Assembly: GCA_015063085.1 (NCBI GenBank)
Contig: SUTD01000001.1
Coordinates: 1 to 64,000, forward strand
Length of the DNA stretch: 64,000 nucleotides
Origin: Methanocorpusculum parvum
GTDB lineage: Archaea; Halobacteriota; Methanomicrobia; Methanomicrobiales; Methanocorpusculaceae
Reading direction: 5' to 3'
Position numbers and translations under genes: made by a program. The stretch's first letter is position 1. Every line of letters begins with the position of its first letter. This document shows, piece by piece, positions 25,843 through 34,896 of this stretch. Under the pieces are notes generated by a model. The model saw only the letters and a program-made list of their open reading frames with translations, was not told the origin of the DNA and ran no database searches.

Positions 25843-26885
25843 ATGTTCTCAGAGCAGAGCTTGCAGAGATTGACAAAAAAATTATGGCTCTGGTCGGCCG
25901 CCGCAATGAAATCGCGAAAATCATTGGTGAAGAGAAGGCAAAAACCGGTGCGGCTGTTGTTGTCCCATCTGTAGAACGGGTTGTAGAACAGAGATACATT
26001 GACGCAGGAGCTGAATGCGGAGTTACCGCAAACACAGCATTTAGAATAGCACGGGCTGTTGTTGATGAATCGGTTGATGTTCAGGGACGGCTTCCGCGTT
26101 TCCAGGAGCCGCAAAAGATTTGCATCATTGGAGGAAACGGAGGGATGGGCAGATGGCTCTCACAATTCTTTGCCGCCCGCGGACACCAGGTATCAATCTG
26201 CGATCCGAATACTGAAGGCGCAGAGTTTCCTGTTGTAAGCCTAAAAGACGGAGCAAAATCAGACATTATTGTTATCTCAACCCCTGTCACAATCGCAGAT
26301 GAAGTTCTCGCAGATGTCCTTGAAGCATCCTCTGATGATGCCGTAATCTTTGATATATTATCTGTAAAACAGCCGGTTATCCCGCGTCTTCGTGAGGCAG
26401 GACGTGCCGGACGAAAAGTCTGCTCGGTGCATCCGATGTATGGACCGTCCGCTGCATCTGCTGCCGGCAGAAATGTCATTATCTGTGACTGCGGTTCGAA
26501 AGATGCAGCAGACAAAGCAGCTGTGCTCTTCAACGTGGCAGATATTCTTAGAATGGAAGTGGAAGAACATGACAAAGCAGCAGCCTATGTGTTAGGGCTT
26601 TCACACGCGGTAAATATTGCATTCTCCGATGCTCTTGTTCGAAGCGGATTTTCCTCTGAAGCTCTTTGTTCTTCTGCTTCGACAACATTTAGAAAACAGA
26701 CTGCAGTATCTGTTGAGGTTGCAAACGAAAATGCAGAGCTGTACTACGCAATCCAGAGAGAAAATCCGGAAAACGATGCGGCACTGAGAAACCTCGAAGA
26801 AGCGGTTGCCCGCGTTCGAACTCTTCCAAAAGACGAATTCATCTCAATGATGCATGACGAAGCTGTTTGGTACACAGAACCGTAA
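25830..26885 (+). CDS. tyrA: Chorismate mutase / prephenate dehydrogenase
   Basis: A 351-residue two-domain protein. Residues 1-85 are an AroQ-type chorismate mutase (ELDVLRAELAEIDKKIMALV, GRRNEIAKIIGEEKA). Residues about 90-351 are a prephenate dehydrogenase with the Rossmann loop KICIIGGNGGMGRWLSQFF near 92-110, VISTPVTIADEVL, SVHPMYGPSAAS, and a helical C-terminal dimer region. It takes chorismate to 4-hydroxyphenylpyruvate for tyrosine. No prephenate dehydratase for phenylalanine is in this window. It is the last gene of the operon and is followed by an 8-T terminator tract. Confidence 0.94.
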   Translation: MPELDVLRAELAEIDKKIMALVGRRNEIAKIIGEEKAKTGAAVVVPSVERVVEQRYIDAGAECGVTANTAFRIARAVVDESVDVQGRLPRFQEPQKICIIGGNGGMGRWLSQFFAARGHQVSICDPNTEGAEFPVVSLKDGAKSDIIVISTPVTIADEVLADVLEASSDDAVIFDILSVKQPVIPRLREAGRAGRKVCSVHPMYGPSAASAAGRNVIICDCGSKDAADKAAVLFNVADILRMEVEEHDKAAAYVLGLSHAVNIAFSDALVRSGFSSEALCSSASTTFRKQTAVSVEVANENAELYYAIQRENPENDAALRNLEEAVARVRTLPKDEFISMMHDEAVWYTEP

Positions 26886-26895
26886 CTCCCATTCA

Positions 26896-26903
26896 TTTTT
26901 TTT
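26896..26903 (+). terminator. T-tract terminator of the shikimate operon
   Basis: Eight consecutive T residues begin 11 bp after the tyrA stop codon, without a strong hairpin. Euryarchaeal termination commonly uses such U-rich tracts. The next gene has its own TATA box 60 bp further on. Confidence 0.55.
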
Positions 26904-26953
26904 ATTGAAAATTTTACGCCATGTCGTTTTTACGCAAAAACCAAGACAAAGCC

Positions 26954-26963
26954 TTTTATATTA
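26954..26963 (+). promoter_or_regulatory. TATA box of the AdoMet synthetase-his operon
   Basis: TTTTATATTA about 35 bp before ATG 26994 predicts transcription starting near 26985, giving a very short leader. The TTG at 26988 could also serve as a start, but ATG 26994 is preferred. Confidence 0.55.
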
Positions 26964-26993
26964 CAAAATCAGAATATTGTAAAGTGATTGAAA

Positions 26994-28211
26994 ATGAAGA
27001 GAAATATTAACGTCTCTCATCTTGTTCAGAGTCCGATTGAAAAACAGCGTGTCGAACTGGTCGAACGCAAATGTATCGGACACCCGGACAGTTTAGCAGA
27101 TGGAGTTGCAGAAGCAATCTCCCGTGCACTCTGCAGAGAATATATGGAAGAGTGCGACGGAGGAGTTCTCCACCACAATACCGACCAGGGAGAAGTTGTT
27201 GCCGGAGAGTCTGCACCAGCCTTTGGAGGCGGTAAAATCATCAAGCCGATTTACTTCCTCTTAACCGGACGTGCAACCCGTAAATTCGGAAACAAGACAT
27301 TTGCGACCGATGCAATCGCAGTCAAAGCAGCACGCGACTACTTAAAAGAAACCATGCCGACCTTCAACATGGAAAACGATGTCATCATCGACTGCCGCAT
27401 GGGAACCGGCTCTACTGACCTTTGTGATGTCTTCAACACCAGAAAAGGACACACTACCATCCCGCGTGCAAACGACACCTCCTTTGGTGTAGGACACGCT
27501 CCATTCTCCGAGACCGAACAGATTATCTTAGGACTTGACAAATTCATCGCAGAAGAGTTCCGTCCAAAGAACCCGGCACTCGGATATGATATCAAGCTCA
27601 TGGGTATGCGCGAAATCAACACAGTAAACATCACCGTTGCCGCAGCAATGGTCGACAGATACTGTTCAAGCATCGATGACTACATTGAGACCAAGGAAAA
27701 GATGGTCGAAGAGTTTACCCGTGTTGCAAAACAGTTCACCCACAGAAAAGTCAAGGTTGCCGTCAACACCGCAGATGTCATCAAGAAGAACCGCCAGTCT
27801 GTCTTCTTAACCGTCAACGGAACCTCCGCAGAAATGGGCGATGACGGCTCTGTCGGACGCGGAAACCGCTGCAACGGACTTATCACGCCAAACAGACCGA
27901 TGTCCATGGAAGCAACCTCTGGAAAGAACCCGATTAACCACATCGGAAAAATCTACAACCTCCTCGCAACCGAAATCGCAAAGGAGTGCTGTCAGAAGGT
28001 TGACGGAGTATCTGAAATGTATGTCAGACTTCTCTCCCAGATTGGACACCCGATTGACCACCCGCACGTTGCAAGCGTTCAGTGCATCACCAAACGCGGA
28101 TACTCCTACAAAGACTTCGCACCGGAAATCGAGGAGATTGTTGACAAACGCCTCGAGTCCATCACCGACATCACCAAACTCGTCATCGACGGCACCTTAA
28201 AGACTTTCTAA
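26994..28211 (+). CDS. mat: S-adenosylmethionine synthetase, archaeal type
   Basis: 405 residues, the archaeal MAT family, which is only distantly related to bacterial MetK. Characteristic segments are [19 protein letters not shown] near the N-terminus, [36 protein letters not shown]-like [11 protein letters not shown], and [20 protein letters not shown] followed by [20 protein letters not shown]. It makes AdoMet from methionine and ATP. hisG follows after 1 bp, so the gene leads the histidine operon. Linkage of AdoMet and ATP-consuming histidine synthesis is probably packing rather than pathway logic. Confidence 0.96.
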   Translation: MKRNINVSHLVQSPIEKQRVELVERKCIGHPDSLADGVAEAISRALCREYMEECDGGVLHHNTDQGEVVAGESAPAFGGGKIIKPIYFLLTGRATRKFGNKTFATDAIAVKAARDYLKETMPTFNMENDVIIDCRMGTGSTDLCDVFNTRKGHTTIPRANDTSFGVGHAPFSETEQIILGLDKFIAEEFRPKNPALGYDIKLMGMREINTVNITVAAAMVDRYCSSIDDYIETKEKMVEEFTRVAKQFTHRKVKVAVNTADVIKKNRQSVFLTVNGTSAEMGDDGSVGRGNRCNGLITPNRPMSMEATSGKNPINHIGKIYNLLATEIAKECCQKVDGVSEMYVRLLSQIGHPIDHPHVASVQCITKRGYSYKDFAPEIEEIVDKRLESITDITKLVIDGTLKTF

Positions 28212-28212
28212 C

Positions 28213-29073
28213 ATGACCAAAGTACGTCTTGCAATCCCGAACAAGGGAAGAATTGCTGAACCAATCAACGACTTAATGACGAAAGCCGGCATCCACGTAA
28301 AGATGACGGCCTCCCGTCAGCTTGTTGCAAAGACCGTCGATCCGAACATCGAGATTCTCTTCGTCCGCCCGATTGATATTCCGGAATATGTGGCAAAAGG
28401 AGTGGCTGACATCGGAATCACCGGTCTTGACATGATTGCAGAACGCCGGGCAGATGTCGAGCCGATTTTAGATCTCAAGTTCGGCGGAGCACGCTTAGTC
28501 TTAGCTGTTCCTGAGGCATCTGCGGTCCGCGAAGTCGCCGACATGAAAGGTATGCGGATTGCAACCGAGTTTCCAAACATCTGCGAGGACTTCTTCAAAG
28601 CAGCAGGCGTTGATGTCACAATCGTTGAAGTGGCAGGCGCATGCGAAGCAGCCCCGCAGCTCGGTGTCGCTGACGCAATCGCAGATCTGACATCGTCTGG
28701 AACAACTCTTGAAATCAACAAACTCAGAATCATCTCCGAGGTTCTGGCGAGCACCACGCATGTTATCGCAAACCATGAGTCACTCGTCTCGAAGCGCGAA
28801 AAGATTGATGAGATTCTTCTCGCATTCGAAAGTGTCATGGCTGCATCCGGTATGTGCTATCTGATGCTGAACGTCGAGCGCGAAAAACTTGATGCAATCA
28901 AGCAGTTAATCCCGGGTCTTGGAGGGCCGACCGTTATGGATATCGCAGGTTCAACCTCGGTATCACTTCATGCCGTTGTATCCTCAGACCGCGTGTATCA
29001 GCTTATCAACCAGCTCAAGAACGCAGGCGCACGCGACATCTTAGTCCTCGACATCACCCGGATGGTTCGCTGA
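28213..29073 (+). CDS. hisG: ATP phosphoribosyltransferase, long form
   Basis: 286 residues, first enzyme of histidine synthesis (ATP plus PRPP). The catalytic part runs about 1-205: RLAIPNKGRIAEPI at 5-18, ILFVRPIDIPEYVAKGVADIGITGLDMI, and the PRPP-loop-like VADAIADLTSSGTTLE. Residues about 210-286 are the C-terminal ACT-like regulatory domain (KQLIPGLGGPTVMDIAGST). That makes it the long, HisZ-independent form that is feedback-inhibited by histidine in relatives. Its TGATG end overlaps the hisA start by one base. Confidence 0.95.
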   Translation: MTKVRLAIPNKGRIAEPINDLMTKAGIHVKMTASRQLVAKTVDPNIEILFVRPIDIPEYVAKGVADIGITGLDMIAERRADVEPILDLKFGGARLVLAVPEASAVREVADMKGMRIATEFPNICEDFFKAAGVDVTIVEVAGACEAAPQLGVADAIADLTSSGTTLEINKLRIISEVLASTTHVIANHESLVSKREKIDEILLAFESVMAASGMCYLMLNVEREKLDAIKQLIPGLGGPTVMDIAGSTSVSLHAVVSSDRVYQLINQLKNAGARDILVLDITRMVR

Positions 29074-29792
29074 TGCAGATTCTGCCGGCAGTCGACATCT
29101 TAGGCGGAAACTGCGTTCAGTTAGTAGGCGGAGACAAAACGACAGCAACTGTCTACGGAAGTCCGCTGGAAAACGCTCTTCGCTGGATTGAGCAGGGAGC
29201 AGAGGCTCTCCACGTCGTAAACTTAGACGGAGCATTTTCAGCGAGTGCTGAGAATGTCTCCTGCATCCGCGAAGTCATCAGCGAAACAGATGTCTTTGTG
29301 GAGGTCGGTGGAGGAATCCGCAGTCTTGATGATGCACGCGGATGGCTTGACCTGGGTGTTGACAGGATTATCATCAGCACCTTTGCAGTGCGTGAACCTC
29401 AGGCAGTCGCTGAACTTGCAAAAGAGTTCGGCTCTGACAAAATCTGTGCCGGAGTTGATGCCAGAGGCAGTTCTGTCTCGGTAGAAGGGTGGACTGCTGA
29501 TGCCGGAGATTATATCTCATGGTCAAAACGCTTCGAGGAGCTTGGCGCTGGCTCTCTTCTCTACACGAACATTGATGTGGAAGGGAAGCAGGCAGGAATC
29601 CAAACCGAACCAATAGCACGTCTGATTGATGCAGTGTCCATACCGGTTCTGGTGTCCGGCGGCGTCTCCTCAAGAGAAGACGTCTGCTCCGTAAAACGTC
29701 TGGGTGCCGGCGGCTGTATTCTGGGTTCTGCACTGTACAGCGGAAAGATTACGTTGAAAGAAGCATTGGAGGCAAATAATGAGAACTGCTGA
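29073..29792 (+). CDS. hisA: ProFAR isomerase
   Basis: 239 residues, a phosphate-binding TIM barrel. N-terminal half: [17 protein letters not shown] with the catalytic Asp8, [23 protein letters not shown]-terminal half: [44 protein letters not shown] and [13 protein letters not shown]. The two half-barrels repeat the phosphate-loop pattern. It opens the aminoaldose ring of ProFAR in histidine synthesis. It overlaps hisG by 1 bp and hisB by 14 bp. Confidence 0.95.
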   Translation: MQILPAVDILGGNCVQLVGGDKTTATVYGSPLENALRWIEQGAEALHVVNLDGAFSASAENVSCIREVISETDVFVEVGGGIRSLDDARGWLDLGVDRIIISTFAVREPQAVAELAKEFGSDKICAGVDARGSSVSVEGWTADAGDYISWSKRFEELGAGSLLYTNIDVEGKQAGIQTEPIARLIDAVSIPVLVSGGVSSREDVCSVKRLGAGGCILGSALYSGKITLKEALEANNENC

Positions 29793-30360
29793 ACTTACCA
29801 GAGAGACAAACGAAACACAAATTTCAATCACTTTCAATCCGGATGTAAGAGGAGATGTTTCAATCTCCACCGGAATTGGTTTCCTTGATCATATGCTTCA
29901 TGCATTCGCAAAACACGGGGGATTCTCCCTCAGTGTTGAGGCAAACGGTGATCTTGAGGTAGACTGTCACCACACAGTAGAGGATATAGGAATTCTCTTA
30001 GGTGATGCAGTAAAGCAGGCTGTTGGTACCGGCGCTGGAATTACCCGTTTTGCAGATGTTATTATCCCGATGGATGAGGCACGCGCAACTGTTGCATTGG
30101 ATGTCGGAGGCCGCGGATATCTTGTAATGGAGGGAGCATTTACCGGAATCATGACCGGAGGAATTCCAAATGATTTATTCGAGCATTTCTTCTACAGCTT
30201 CTGTATCCACGCAGGAATTACTGCCCACATCATCTTTATCGGTGTCAACGACCACCACAAGTGTGAAGCCATTTTCAAGGCATTTGGAATCGCTTTAGGG
30301 CGCGCACTGACTGTGCGTGAGGGCTGTGTGGATATTCCAAGCACAAAGGGTACCCTGTAA
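29779..30360 (+). CDS. hisB: Imidazoleglycerol-phosphate dehydratase
   Basis: 193 residues, the monofunctional enzyme without a phosphatase domain. Two Mn-binding histidine motifs are present: [15 protein letters not shown] near 35-49 with [11 protein letters not shown] near 57-67, and the repeated half HAGITAHI with [18 protein letters not shown] near 153-172. It dehydrates imidazoleglycerol phosphate. Other his genes are not in this window, so the pathway is split over several loci. A 6-T tract 8 bp downstream likely ends the operon. Confidence 0.95.
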   Translation: MRTAELTRETNETQISITFNPDVRGDVSISTGIGFLDHMLHAFAKHGGFSLSVEANGDLEVDCHHTVEDIGILLGDAVKQAVGTGAGITRFADVIIPMDEARATVALDVGGRGYLVMEGAFTGIMTGGIPNDLFEHFFYSFCIHAGITAHIIFIGVNDHHKCEAIFKAFGIALGRALTVREGCVDIPSTKGTL

Positions 30361-30368
30361 CCCATCTA

Positions 30369-30374
30369 TTTTTT
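30369..30374 (+). terminator. T-tract terminator after hisB
   Basis: Six T residues followed by CTTC, 9 bp after the hisB stop codon, in an otherwise gene-free gap. No hairpin is needed for archaeal termination. The pattern matches other operon ends in the window. Confidence 0.45.
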
Positions 30375-30412
30375 CTTCGCAAAATTTCTGCAATCACCCG
30401 CCAGGGGTTTTT

Positions 30413-30483
30413 GTTCACAAGTTGTGAACATGTTGTAAACAACCAAAAATACTGCAGTATTTTTCAAAATTATTCGAATAATT
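30413..30483. promoter_or_regulatory. Cluster of four palindromes upstream of the surface-protein gene
   Basis: In order: GTTCACAA-G-TTGTGAAC at 30413-30429; GTTGT-AA-ACAAC at 30432-30443; a perfect 20-bp palindrome AAAAATACTGCAGTATTTTT at 30445-30464; and a perfect 16-bp palindrome AATTATTCGAATAATT at 30468-30483. The last two centres are 21 bp apart, two helical turns. A TATA-like ATATTAATATAG follows directly at about 30486. The layout suggests cooperative operator sites controlling the gene at 30560. Confidence 0.6.
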
Positions 30484-30559
30484 GATATTAATATAGTTTT
30501 TGGAGAGGGTATTTTAAATCAGGATTCATACTTCAGATTAACGAGGTGTTATTTCTCGC

Positions 30560-32311
30560 ATGAAGCTGAATCGAAAGAACCGGTGTATTGTTTGCGGAGT
30601 TCTGCTCACAGTTTTCTGTTTGCTGTTGCTTCCGGGAATCGGCGTGGCTGATGAAGTCACTGTATCTACGTATGCTGAGTTGCAAGATGCATTGGAAGTG
30701 ACAGGGACACGTACTGTGTATGTAGCAGAGAATATTACGGCTGCAGAGATACTGACTGTTGCATCAAATGCGAATATTACGTTGAAACCGGAAGGGAAGA
30801 ATATCACAATTTCTTTTGAGAATTTGTGTGTTACTGGCATACAATCAGGATTAATTTATATCGAGACTCAGGGGGTATTAACCATATCCGGAGATGAGGA
30901 TGGGCATACGCTCACGATTAATGGCACGCAAAAAGAAGGAAATAATGCATCAATTGTTCGAGTAAATGGTATTTTGACATTGAATCATGGTATAATTTTA
31001 GCCAACAATTCAGCACAAGAGTATGGCGGAGGAGTATTGGTTCGTGGTTCTGGACAATTCACTATGAATGGGGGAAATATTATCAACTGTATTTCTTCAT
31101 TTGGCGGGGGTGCTATAGCAGTTCGTTCTCATTTCATCATGAACGGTGGCACCATTTCCGGAAATTCAGCAGCTAGCGGAGGAGGAATCTATATCTCACA
31201 GGGAACTGTTGAAATTAGTGGTGGGACTGTCACTTGCAATTCAGCATACGGGACAGGAAATACTGGTGGAGGCGGGGGAATCTATCTGGCAAATCCATCT
31301 GTACTCACAATATCCGGGGGAAAAATCTCTGAGAACTCTGCAGTAAACGGAGGAGACGGGATTCATATCGCAGCAAGTGCCTCCGGAAACACTGTAGCGC
31401 ACTGTATTACCATCTCCAAAAACCCGGAGATAGATGGGCTGTACTTCCAAAATATGTATGACGGCAATAAAGTTTTAGGGATGCATGTCACTATCTTAGA
31501 AAATTTTATCGGGCACATCAAAAACATCTCTTTCCACACCGGAGATTTGGAGACTGAATATTTCACCTTCCATTCTTCAGACTATCAACTTGTAGAGGAT
31601 GGTTCTGGATTTTTTATCAGCCGGATTTCTGAATCAGATAAGGAAGATGCTGCAGAAGATGATGAAAATCTCTCTCCCCCTTCAACTGGTACAGAAGATA
31701 TGGAGGGAACTGAATCTCCAGAGATAGAAGGAGATGACACACAAGAGGAAGATACAGAACTGAAAGAGGATGAAGAGATAGAGGACGGAGATGACACACA
31801 AGAAGAAGACACCGAACAGAAAGAGGATGAAGAGATAGAGGACGGAGATGACACACAAGAAGAAGACACCGAACAGAAAGAGGATGAAGAGATAGAGGAC
31901 GGAGATGATACACAAGAGGAAGACACCGAACAGAAAGAAAATGAAGAGATAGAGGAAGGAGATGACACACAAGAGGACGACACCGAACAGAAAGAGGATG
32001 AAGAGATAGAGGAAGGAGATGACGCACAAAAGGACGACACCGAACAGAAAGAGGATGAAGAGATAGAAGAAGAGGGGGACACAGGAGAAAGCGATTCTAA
32101 AAAGCCGGCAAAACAAACCACTCACTCATCTCCTCTGATACAAGAGCCGGAACAAGAAAATCCCATAACTCCCTCCTCTCCGGAACAGCAAAACACAGAA
32201 ACTTTACCTCAACTCCCGAACATCGAAAAAGAAACACCCGTCTCGCCCCTGTCACTATGGATTGCCGCAGGAATTCCCGCAGCCGCTTTCCTCCGGAAAA
32301 AAAGAGAATAA
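30560..32311 (+). CDS. Cell-surface adhesin-like protein with parallel beta-helix, acidic repeats and C-terminal anchor
   Basis: 583 residues. Residues about 8-31 are a signal peptide ending at GVADEV. Residues about 35-330 hold Gly/Asn-rich turns typical of a right-handed parallel beta-helix (MNGGNIINCISSFGGGAIAV, ISGNSAASGGGIYIS, VTCNSAYGTGNTGGGGGI). Residues about 391-504 are six near-identical 19-residue Glu/Asp-rich repeats. A Pro/Ser/Thr-rich spacer leads to a hydrophobic stretch SLWIAAGIPAAAFL closed by RKKRE, a sorting or anchor signal. I infer an S-layer-attached surface protein; the ligand is unknown. Composition is more AT-rich than in neighbours, hinting at recent acquisition. Confidence 0.82.
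   Translation: MKLNRKNRCIVCGVLLTVFCLLLLPGIGVADEVTVSTYAELQDALEVTGTRTVYVAENITAAEILTVASNANITLKPEGKNITISFENLCVTGIQSGLIYIETQGVLTISGDEDGHTLTINGTQKEGNNASIVRVNGILTLNHGIILANNSAQEYGGGVLVRGSGQFTMNGGNIINCISSFGGGAIAVRSHFIMNGGTISGNSAASGGGIYISQGTVEISGGTVTCNSAYGTGNTGGGGGIYLANPSVLTISGGKISENSAVNGGDGIHIAASASGNTVAHCITISKNPEIDGLYFQNMYDGNKVLGMHVTILENFIGHIKNISFHTGDLETEYFTFHSSDYQLVEDGSGFFISRISESDKEDAAEDDENLSPPSTGTEDMEGTESPEIEGDDTQEEDTELKEDEEIEDGDDTQEEDTEQKEDEEIEDGDDTQEEDTEQKEDEEIEDGDDTQEEDTEQKENEEIEEGDDTQEDDTEQKEDEEIEEGDDAQKDDTEQKEDEEIEEEGDTGESDSKKPAKQTTHSSPLIQEPEQENPITPSSPEQQNTETLPQLPNIEKETPVSPLSLWIAAGIPAAAFLRKKRE
31730..32071 (+). repeat. Six tandem 57-bp repeats encoding 19-residue acidic units
   Basis: Each unit encodes GDDTQEEDTEQKEDEEIED or a close variant. 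Units 2 and 3 are identical at the nucleotide level; the others differ at a few positions. The array is in frame, so gain or loss of units keeps the protein intact. It is coding sequence, not CRISPR: there are no unique spacers. Confidence 0.95.
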
Positions 32312-32313
32312 AA

Positions 32314-33645
32314 TTATTCGCGAAGCTGCTGAATCATCATATCAACCTGCTGTACAGCAAGCCCAAGATATGTCTTTGGATTCAGCAAACCGTAAATCTC
32401 CTCCGCAGAGATAATCGCTGAAATTTCCGGAATCTCTGCCAAAATATCAGCAAGCGGATGCTTCCTCTCCAAAGCCTCCTGACTTGCTTTCCGGATAATT
32501 TCATGTGCAGTCTGACGCGGCATACCGCGTTTTGTGGCCTCAATCATCACAGACTCTGAAAGATTTAATCCCTGCTGTGCATCCAGATTTCGAGACACCG
32601 CCTCCTCATGAATTACCAGATTGGAGATGACTGACACCATACTATTCAGACAATGATCAGTGAGGACAGATGCCTCAGGGAAGGTAATCCGCTCTGCTGC
32701 AGAGTTTGTTAAATCCCGCTCATCCCAAAGCGTATTATTCAGCAGAGCCGGCTCCACCATAGAACGAATAATCCGGGCCAGCCCGCAGACCTGTTCACAC
32801 TTCACCGGATTTCTTTTGTGCGGCATCGTTGAAGATCCGACCTGATTTGCCCCAAACGGTTCTGCGACCTCACCAATCTCGGTTCTCTGCAGAGAACGGA
32901 TTTCGACTGCAATCTTTTCCAGTGTCGTTGCAATGTTTGCCAGCAGGAAAATATACTCTGCATACCGGTCACGGGCAATAACCTGAGTGGTAACTCCAGC
33001 ATCCTGCAGACCAAGACGCTGCATCATCGCTTTTTGAACACGCAGACCATCCATTCCAAGCGAGGCTGCAGTTCCCACAGCTCCGGTCAGTTTTCCAACC
33101 GCAACGCGCGGGAAAATCTCATCCATCCGTTCAATATGACGGGCAATCTCCGCTGCCCACACAGCAAACCGCAGTCCATAGGTCATAGGAAGTGCATGCT
33201 GACCATGGGTTCGGGCAATACAGATTAGTGACTTCGTCTCCTCAGCGCGGGTAAGCAGAGCATCCTGCAGACTGCAGAGTTTAACCCTCAGAACCGGAAA
33301 CGCCTGTTTCAGCTGCAGACCGGTTGCCGTATCTACGATGTCGCTCGAAGTTGCCCCGAAGTGAATGTAGCGTCCTGCTTCATTGCAGACTTCTGAAATT
33401 GCCGTTACCATCCCCATAACATCATGTCCGATTTCCGCCTCAATTTCCTTTGCCCGCTGAAGAGATGCCTTCGGTGCACACGCTGCGACCGCCAAAGCAT
33501 CGGCTTTTGGAACAATTCCGCATTCTGCAAGCGCGAAAACCAGTGCCGTTTCCGTCTCAATGATACAGCGGAACCGATTTTCCTCACTCCAGATACTTTT
33601 CATCTCCGGTGTCCCATAGCGAAAATCGATCGGATGGATTAACAT
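32314..33645 (-). CDS. purB: Adenylosuccinate lyase
   Basis: 443 residues. Superfamily signature GSSTMPHKRNPVKCEQ near residue 270 carries the catalytic serine loop. ARTHGQHALPMTYGLRFAVW supplies the catalytic histidine region, and FGATSSDIVDTATGLQ the substrate-binding TSSD. It acts twice in purine synthesis, cleaving SAICAR and adenylosuccinate. The N-terminal IHPIDFRYGTPEMKSIWSEENR is the standard start, supporting ATG 33645. Its stop lies 2 bp from the convergent surface-protein gene stop. A hairpin-rich region lies about 100 bp upstream. Confidence 0.96.
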   Translation of the reverse strand: MLIHPIDFRYGTPEMKSIWSEENRFRCIIETETALVFALAECGIVPKADALAVAACAPKASLQRAKEIEAEIGHDVMGMVTAISEVCNEAGRYIHFGATSSDIVDTATGLQLKQAFPVLRVKLCSLQDALLTRAEETKSLICIARTHGQHALPMTYGLRFAVWAAEIARHIERMDEIFPRVAVGKLTGAVGTAASLGMDGLRVQKAMMQRLGLQDAGVTTQVIARDRYAEYIFLLANIATTLEKIAVEIRSLQRTEIGEVAEPFGANQVGSSTMPHKRNPVKCEQVCGLARIIRSMVEPALLNNTLWDERDLTNSAAERITFPEASVLTDHCLNSMVSVISNLVIHEEAVSRNLDAQQGLNLSESVMIEATKRGMPRQTAHEIIRKASQEALERKHPLADILAEIPEISAIISAEEIYGLLNPKTYLGLAVQQVDMMIQQLRE

Positions 33646-33726
33646 GAAAATATATAGGCGTTCTTTGGGAAAATAATTTAAGTTACTGAAGACTCCTGTC
33701 TTCCTTGATTCAGAAAAGAACTGACA

Positions 33727-33842
33727 ATAATTGGCTTTTTTCGTTCGGAGGGGAAGCCACGTGCTTACTTCCTGCCGTCTCCGAACGAATCGCGGAGGTT
33801 AGCTTTGCCAAATTATTACTTGTAATGGGGATTTACGGCAGG
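33727..33842. other. Hairpin-rich intergenic element, candidate structured RNA
   Basis: TTCGTTCGGAG (33740-33750) is exactly complementary to CTCCGAACGAA (33779-33789), enclosing a second stem GGAAG/CTTCC (33752-33756 with 33768-33772). CCTGCCGT (33771-33778) is complementary to ACGGCAGG (33835-33842), an alternative pairing. A short ATTAC-TT-GTAAT hairpin lies at 33815-33826. The element sits between purB and dcd in the only sizeable gap around; no convincing ORF covers it (33845-34030 is antisense to dcd). It may be a small RNA on either strand or a leader structure of purB. Confidence 0.4.
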
Positions 33843-33917
33843 CAATGAGCCATACCTATATTCTATCTATGCTGTCTAACTATATATATCCTCTTCCTGA
33901 GGACAAAAAAAGGAAAG

Positions 33918-34481
33918 TTATTCCACGTTTTTCAACGTGTTCTTATCGTAACGGGAAATCGTTGCGTCCTTCTGGTTCTGATACTTTGCATCCGGCTTCT
34001 TATCGTACGGGCATTCGCAGCGCTTGGTGACGTAGAAGACCAACTGACCAATCGGCATGCCTGCATAGACACGCACCGGTCTGCAGTTTGCGTTGCACAT
34101 CTCAAGCGTGATGGTTCCGGAGAATCCTGCATCAATCCATCCTCCGGTCTGGTGCAGCTCAATTCCTAAACGGGCAACACTGCTCTTTCCTTCAATGGAG
34201 GAGACAATGTTGTCCGGAAGCGTTACGCACTCAAGGGTTTCTGCTAAGACAAACTGTCCCGGCATAATGTCAAAGTATGCGCTCTTTCTTTCCTGAACAT
34301 GCGTGTACAGGGTTTCGCGGTTGAACGGGTCAATAACATCATCACACGGCTCATACCAGACGAAATGGTTTCCCAGACGGATATCAAGCGAGTTCGGCTG
34401 AACAAGCGCCGGGTCATATGGATCAATTTTGATGAAGCCGCGTTTGATGTGGTCAGCGATTTCCCAGTCTACCAGAATCAT
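33918..34481 (-). CDS. dcd: dCTP deaminase
   Basis: 187 residues of the dCTP deaminase/dUTPase trimeric fold. Conserved segments: [19 protein letters not shown] near 26-44, [31 protein letters not shown] with the GKSS nucleotide loop, and [21 protein letters not shown] holding the active-site Glu. It deaminates dCTP to dUTP for dTTP supply; some archaeal members also hydrolyse dUTP, which cannot be settled from the sequence alone. It is monocistronic on the minus strand. Confidence 0.92.
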   Translation of the reverse strand: MILVDWEIADHIKRGFIKIDPYDPALVQPNSLDIRLGNHFVWYEPCDDVIDPFNRETLYTHVQERKSAYFDIMPGQFVLAETLECVTLPDNIVSSIEGKSSVARLGIELHQTGGWIDAGFSGTITLEMCNANCRPVRVYAGMPIGQLVFYVTKRCECPYDKKPDAKYQNQKDATISRYDKNTLKNVE

Positions 34482-34570
34482 ACTGTATTATTTGCTGTCA
34501 TTGATATAAGTTACTTACCAGTGGACGGCATAAATTAGATTACGCAACAGAACAAACAAATAGATATATT

Positions 34571-34888
34571 ATGGCTCTGCGGCTTTCGTTCACTCTGGAT
34601 TCGGCTCTCGCTGAGAGAATTGACCAGTTTGCAAAGAAACAGGAACTTGACAGAAATGAAGCTGTCCTCCTCTTAATCGAGCATGGGCTCGATCAGGCAG
34701 CAGACGCTGGTGTTGTTGAACCAATCCGTGACCGTGACTTCAAAAAGGAAGCGCGGATGCAGAAAAATATTGATTCAATCACCGGCGGTCTTGATGACCT
34801 GCGAAAAGAGGTTCGTTCCATGCATCACCTCTTGAATCTGAGCCTGAACGCAGAAAAGAAAACACCCAGACGCGGTCTGTTCAAATAA
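34571..34888 (+). CDS. Small ribbon-helix-helix-like protein with coiled-coil tail
   Basis: 105 residues. The N-terminus ALRLSFTLDSALAERIDQFA followed by LDRNEAVLLLIEHGLDQ resembles a ribbon-helix-helix DNA-binding unit (strand, helix, turn, helix). The second half (residues 60-95) is a charged helix likely to form a coiled coil, ending in a basic RRGLFK tail. It starts 8 bp before the pyrophosphatase gene, so the two are co-transcribed. A DNA-binding regulator is my best guess; the family is not one I can name. Confidence 0.65.
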   Translation: MALRLSFTLDSALAERIDQFAKKQELDRNEAVLLLIEHGLDQAADAGVVEPIRDRDFKKEARMQKNIDSITGGLDDLRKEVRSMHHLLNLSLNAEKKTPRRGLFK

Positions 34889-34896
34889 GTGAAACC

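Noticed and set aside
31730-32071. CRISPR-like regular repeats
   Set aside because: Units are contiguous and in frame with no unique spacers; no cas genes are present in the window.
31585-32125. Two or three long minus-strand ORFs rich in Ser or Leu/Cys across the repeat array
   Set aside because: They are antisense readings of the 57-bp acidic repeats; the plus-strand protein has signal peptide, beta-helix and anchor in one frame.
33845-34030. Plus-strand ORF at the purB-dcd gap
   Set aside because: Mostly antisense to the dcd coding region, no ribosome binding site and no homologous feel.
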